Source: Methylocystis sp. MJC1 (GTDB taxonomy: Bacteria; Pseudomonadota; Alphaproteobacteria; Rhizobiales; Beijerinckiaceae). From it: DNA of 64,000 nt. The stretch is from assembly GCF_026427715.1 (NCBI RefSeq), contig NZ_CP107560.1, positions 69,723 to 133,722 on the forward strand, read 5' to 3'. Of this stretch, positions 62,220 through 64,000 are shown in pieces (within the stretch, counting starts at the first letter, position 1; the number at the start of each line of letters is the position of its first letter). The notes under the pieces are model-generated. The model was not told the origin of the DNA. It did not search any database and saw only the letters and a program-made list of their open reading frames with translations. The translations under genes were made by a program, and so were the position numbers.

Positions 62220-62325
62220 CCAGCGACCTCGGTCCACCAATGAACCGCGAAACCGGTCTACGCATGGACCGCGAAAATCCGACGCCTGAATCGGATTTTT
62301 CCAGGCTGTCCAGCCATGAAACCGA
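62220..62325 (-). repeat. Transposon-end-like repeat, copy B (inverted relative to copy A)
   Basis: Read leftward: TTTCATG, GGCTGGACAGCC, GGAAAAATCC, ATTCAGGCGTCGGATTTTCG, then TAGACCGGTTTCGCGG and a further TTCATTGGTGGACC. It matches 45002-45075 over about 70 bases. A hairpin AAAATCCGA/TCGGATTTT is included. Confidence 0.6.
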
Positions 62326-62361
62326 ACGAGCAATCCTACCAACTGCCACAATCGACTACAG

Positions 62362-63105
62362 TCATGTTAGGTTGAGGCCGCCATCCGATAGCAAGATTTC
62401 ACCTGTAAGGTAATCCGAGGCGACGAGCATCGCAACGGCTTGGGCTATATCCTCCGGGCTGGCTGCCCGGCCCATTGGTGCGCACTCCCGCCAGATCTGT
62501 TGCGCATCCGTCCAGTCGGCCGTCAGAGGCGTGTTCACCAAGCCGGGAGCAACGGCATTTACTCGGATATCCGGCGCGAGCGACAGAGCAAGCAATCGCG
62601 TTACGTGGTTTAACGCGGCTTTCGTCGCGGCGTACGGAATCGACGCGCCTTTGGGCCGGATGCCAGCATGGGAGCTGATATTAACAACGCAACCAGACTT
62701 TCCACGCCGAGCTGCTTCTCGTAGCGCCGATTCTGCCTCAGCCACCAATCGGAAGGGAGCTACTACGTTGACCTCGTGCAGTTCCTGCCAAACCGCTGGT
62801 GTCGCTGCGGCGAGGTCCGCATGCGGGATGATACGACTGATGCCGGCATTGTTGACCAAAACGTCGAGACGTCCCCAGAGAGAAACAGCCTCCCGCACGA
62901 GCCTCGTCCTGTCGGCATCCAGAGCCAGGTCGGCTTGCACATACGATGCGGACCCAAGTTCGACGGCTAATGCGTGCCCTGTCTCGACCGAGCTACGCGA
63001 ATGCAAAACAACCGAAAATCCCTCGCCGGATAATCTACGCGCGATGGCGGCGCCGATGCCGGAGGTGGAGCCCGTCACGAGTGCGACGGGGGAGGAATGT
63101 TGCAT
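62362..63105 (-). CDS. SDR-family NAD(P)-dependent oxidoreductase, 247 aa
   Basis: Classical short-chain dehydrogenase: VTGSTSGIGAAIARRL (cofactor loop), LDVLVNNAGISR, VVNISSHAGIRPKG, YAATKAALNHVTRLLA (catalytic Tyr/Lys), VNAVAPGLVNTPLT and ASDYLTGEILLSDGGLNLT. Complete. The SHRSS after the first strand hints at NADP(H). The substrate is unknown; 3-oxoacyl reductase-like. No operon partner; the IS5 copy follows. Confidence 0.92.
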   Translation of the reverse strand: MQHSSPVALVTGSTSGIGAAIARRLSGEGFSVVLHSRSSVETGHALAVELGSASYVQADLALDADRTRLVREAVSLWGRLDVLVNNAGISRIIPHADLAAATPAVWQELHEVNVVAPFRLVAEAESALREAARRGKSGCVVNISSHAGIRPKGASIPYAATKAALNHVTRLLALSLAPDIRVNAVAPGLVNTPLTADWTDAQQIWRECAPMGRAASPEDIAQAVAMLVASDYLTGEILLSDGGLNLT

Positions 63106-63158
63106 AAGACGTAGTCCTTCATTACCGAGATTGGTGAATTTCGAAAATTCGTCGCCTA

Positions 63159-64000
63159 GAGGGTGTTATGCACTCTGTATTATGAAGTCGGCTGCGCGTT
63201 TGAGCATGAGGCAGGCGAAAGCGACGACGTGGAGGCCAGCGAGTGTGTCGGCGTAGCGTTCGTAGTCTTTGACCAGCCGCCTGCATCGGGTCGCCCAAGC
63301 GAAGGATCGTTCGACAACCCAGCGTTTGGGCAACAGCACGAAGCCTTTTTTCGCTTCGGAGAGTTTGACCACGCAGAGTTCGACGCCCTGCGCTTTGGCC
63401 GCCTCGGCGGCTTTCTCGCCGGTATAACCTTGATCGACATAAATAAGCTCGACGCTCTCGCCGGTGGCGTCCTGCACAGCGGCGGCGAGCTTGCCGACCT
63501 CGGCGCGGTCGTCGACATTCGCCGGCGTAACGTGCAGCGCCAGCAAGTGCCCCAGCGTGTCGACCGCCATGTGCAGCTTGGAGCCGCGCTTGCGCTTGGC
63601 GCCGTCATAGCCGGCCCGTGGACCGCTTTCCGGCGTCGAGCGCAGCGTGCGGCTGTCGATGATCGCCGCGGTTGGCTCCTCGGCGCGACCGGAGGCGACG
63701 CGCAACAAGGCGCGCAGGTCCTGCGCAAGCTCTTCGAACACGCCCGCCGCCAGCCAGCGCTGCGATTGCTGATACACTGCGGACCAAGGCGGCAGATCGT
63801 TGGGCATGGCGCGCCATGCTATGCCGTAACGCAGAACGTAGCGCAGGCCGTTGAAAAGCTCACGAAGCAAATGCTGACGTTGCGGAGCGCCCTCGTCCAT
63901 CAGCGTCAGATACGGCGCAACCAGCGACCATTCTTCGTCGCTGACATCAGACGGATACGGTTTGCGAATCGGAGACATCCGATTCCATTAAGACAATCAA
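63159..64000 (-). mobile_element. IS5-family insertion sequence, copy 2, cut by the window end
   Basis: Left end GAGGGTGTTATGCACT at 63159. The sequence equals copy 1 (20931-21795) apart from about four substitutions seen by eye. The right inverted repeat would lie about 23 bases beyond the window. Confidence 0.93.
63166..63978 (-). CDS. IS5-family DDE transposase, copy 2, 270 aa
   Basis: Identical to the protein at 20938-21750 except Thr to Ala in EEPTAAIIDSRT. All catalytic residues are present. Same orientation as copy 1. Confidence 0.95.
   Translation of the reverse strand: MSPIRKPYPSDVSDEEWSLVAPYLTLMDEGAPQRQHLLRELFNGLRYVLRYGIAWRAMPNDLPPWSAVYQQSQRWLAAGVFEELAQDLRALLRVASGRAEEPTAAIIDSRTLRSTPESGPRAGYDGAKRKRGSKLHMAVDTLGHLLALHVTPANVDDRAEVGKLAAAVQDATGESVELIYVDQGYTGEKAAEAAKAQGVELCVVKLSEAKKGFVLLPKRWVVERSFAWATRCRRLVKDYERYADTLAGLHVVAFACLMLKRAADFIIQSA

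Noticed and set aside
1..64000. CRISPR array
   Set aside because: No regularly spaced direct repeats; repeat clusters found are transposon ends, IS21 termini or mini-hairpins.

Overview
The window looks like part of a large plasmid, or plasmid-derived accessory DNA, from an alphaproteobacterium of the Hyphomicrobiales (Rhizobiales). A methanotroph or methylotroph of the Methylocystis/Methylosinus type is my best guess. The reasons are a complete repABC replication/partition operon with two identical 16-bp parS palindromes, an antisense RNA between repB and repC, a plasmid relaxase with MobC, plasmid-type ParB-like and ScpB/DUF1403 proteins, high GC, and a formylmethanofuran dehydrogenase subunit A gene (fhcA), a marker of H4MPT-dependent C1 oxidation. 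The genus is inference; no rRNA or core chromosomal gene is present.

Layout. (1) 0.3-4.6 kb: a 1446-residue HNH-NACHT-helical repeat protein, a plausible STAND-type defence gene. (2) 5.1-17.1 kb: plasmid backbone. A relaxase/MobC pair is transcribed leftward from a probable oriT, and a three-gene stb-like operon (small basic protein, ParA-like ATPase, membrane protein) is transcribed rightward. VapBC, a long ParB-like protein, SSB, a TrbM-like protein, a divergent second SSB and small plasmid proteins follow. (3) 17.7 kb: a fossil of a repC 3' end. (4) 17.9-33.2 kb: a fluoride/ion-stress island. It holds an MgtA-type Mg2+ P-ATPase, a CPA2 antiporter, a universal stress protein, the CrcB/Fluc fluoride channel, DUF190, two unknown envelope proteins, a HEAT-repeat protein, enolase (a classical fluoride target) and fhcA. 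Three fluoride riboswitches are visible, each with its conserved 3' strand complementary to a downstream Shine-Dalgarno. IS5 and IS110 elements lie inside the island. (5) 33.6-40.7 kb: nested insertion sequences (IS110-type inside IS6; IS21 inside ISL3). (6) 41.0-44.9 kb: acetoacetate-CoA ligase, ScpB and DUF1403, preceded by a recombinase-core-like inverted repeat. (7) 45.0-54.3 kb: two different tniABQ transposition modules side by side, a 352-bp miniature derivative of one of them, and a tyrosine recombinase gene split by the second transposon with an unusually long 31-bp direct repeat. (8) 54.4-58.4 kb: repABC, oriented repA-repB-repC leftward. (9) 58.5-62.3 kb: decayed genes, a decayed serine resolvase, and a second HNH protein in an operon with a 5'-truncated partner. 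(10) 62.4-64 kb: an SDR oxidoreductase and a second copy of the IS5 element, in direct orientation to the one at 20.9 kb.

Functionally the window combines plasmid maintenance (repABC, ParB-like, VapBC, SSBs), mobilisation (relaxase, MobC, stb-like operon), a fluoride-responsive regulon organised around translational riboswitches, and two HNH-domain proteins that may belong to defence systems. The most interesting signals are the three-riboswitch fluoride regulon with unknown members, the HNH-NACHT protein, and the tni transposon family with its miniature derivative and 31-bp duplication.
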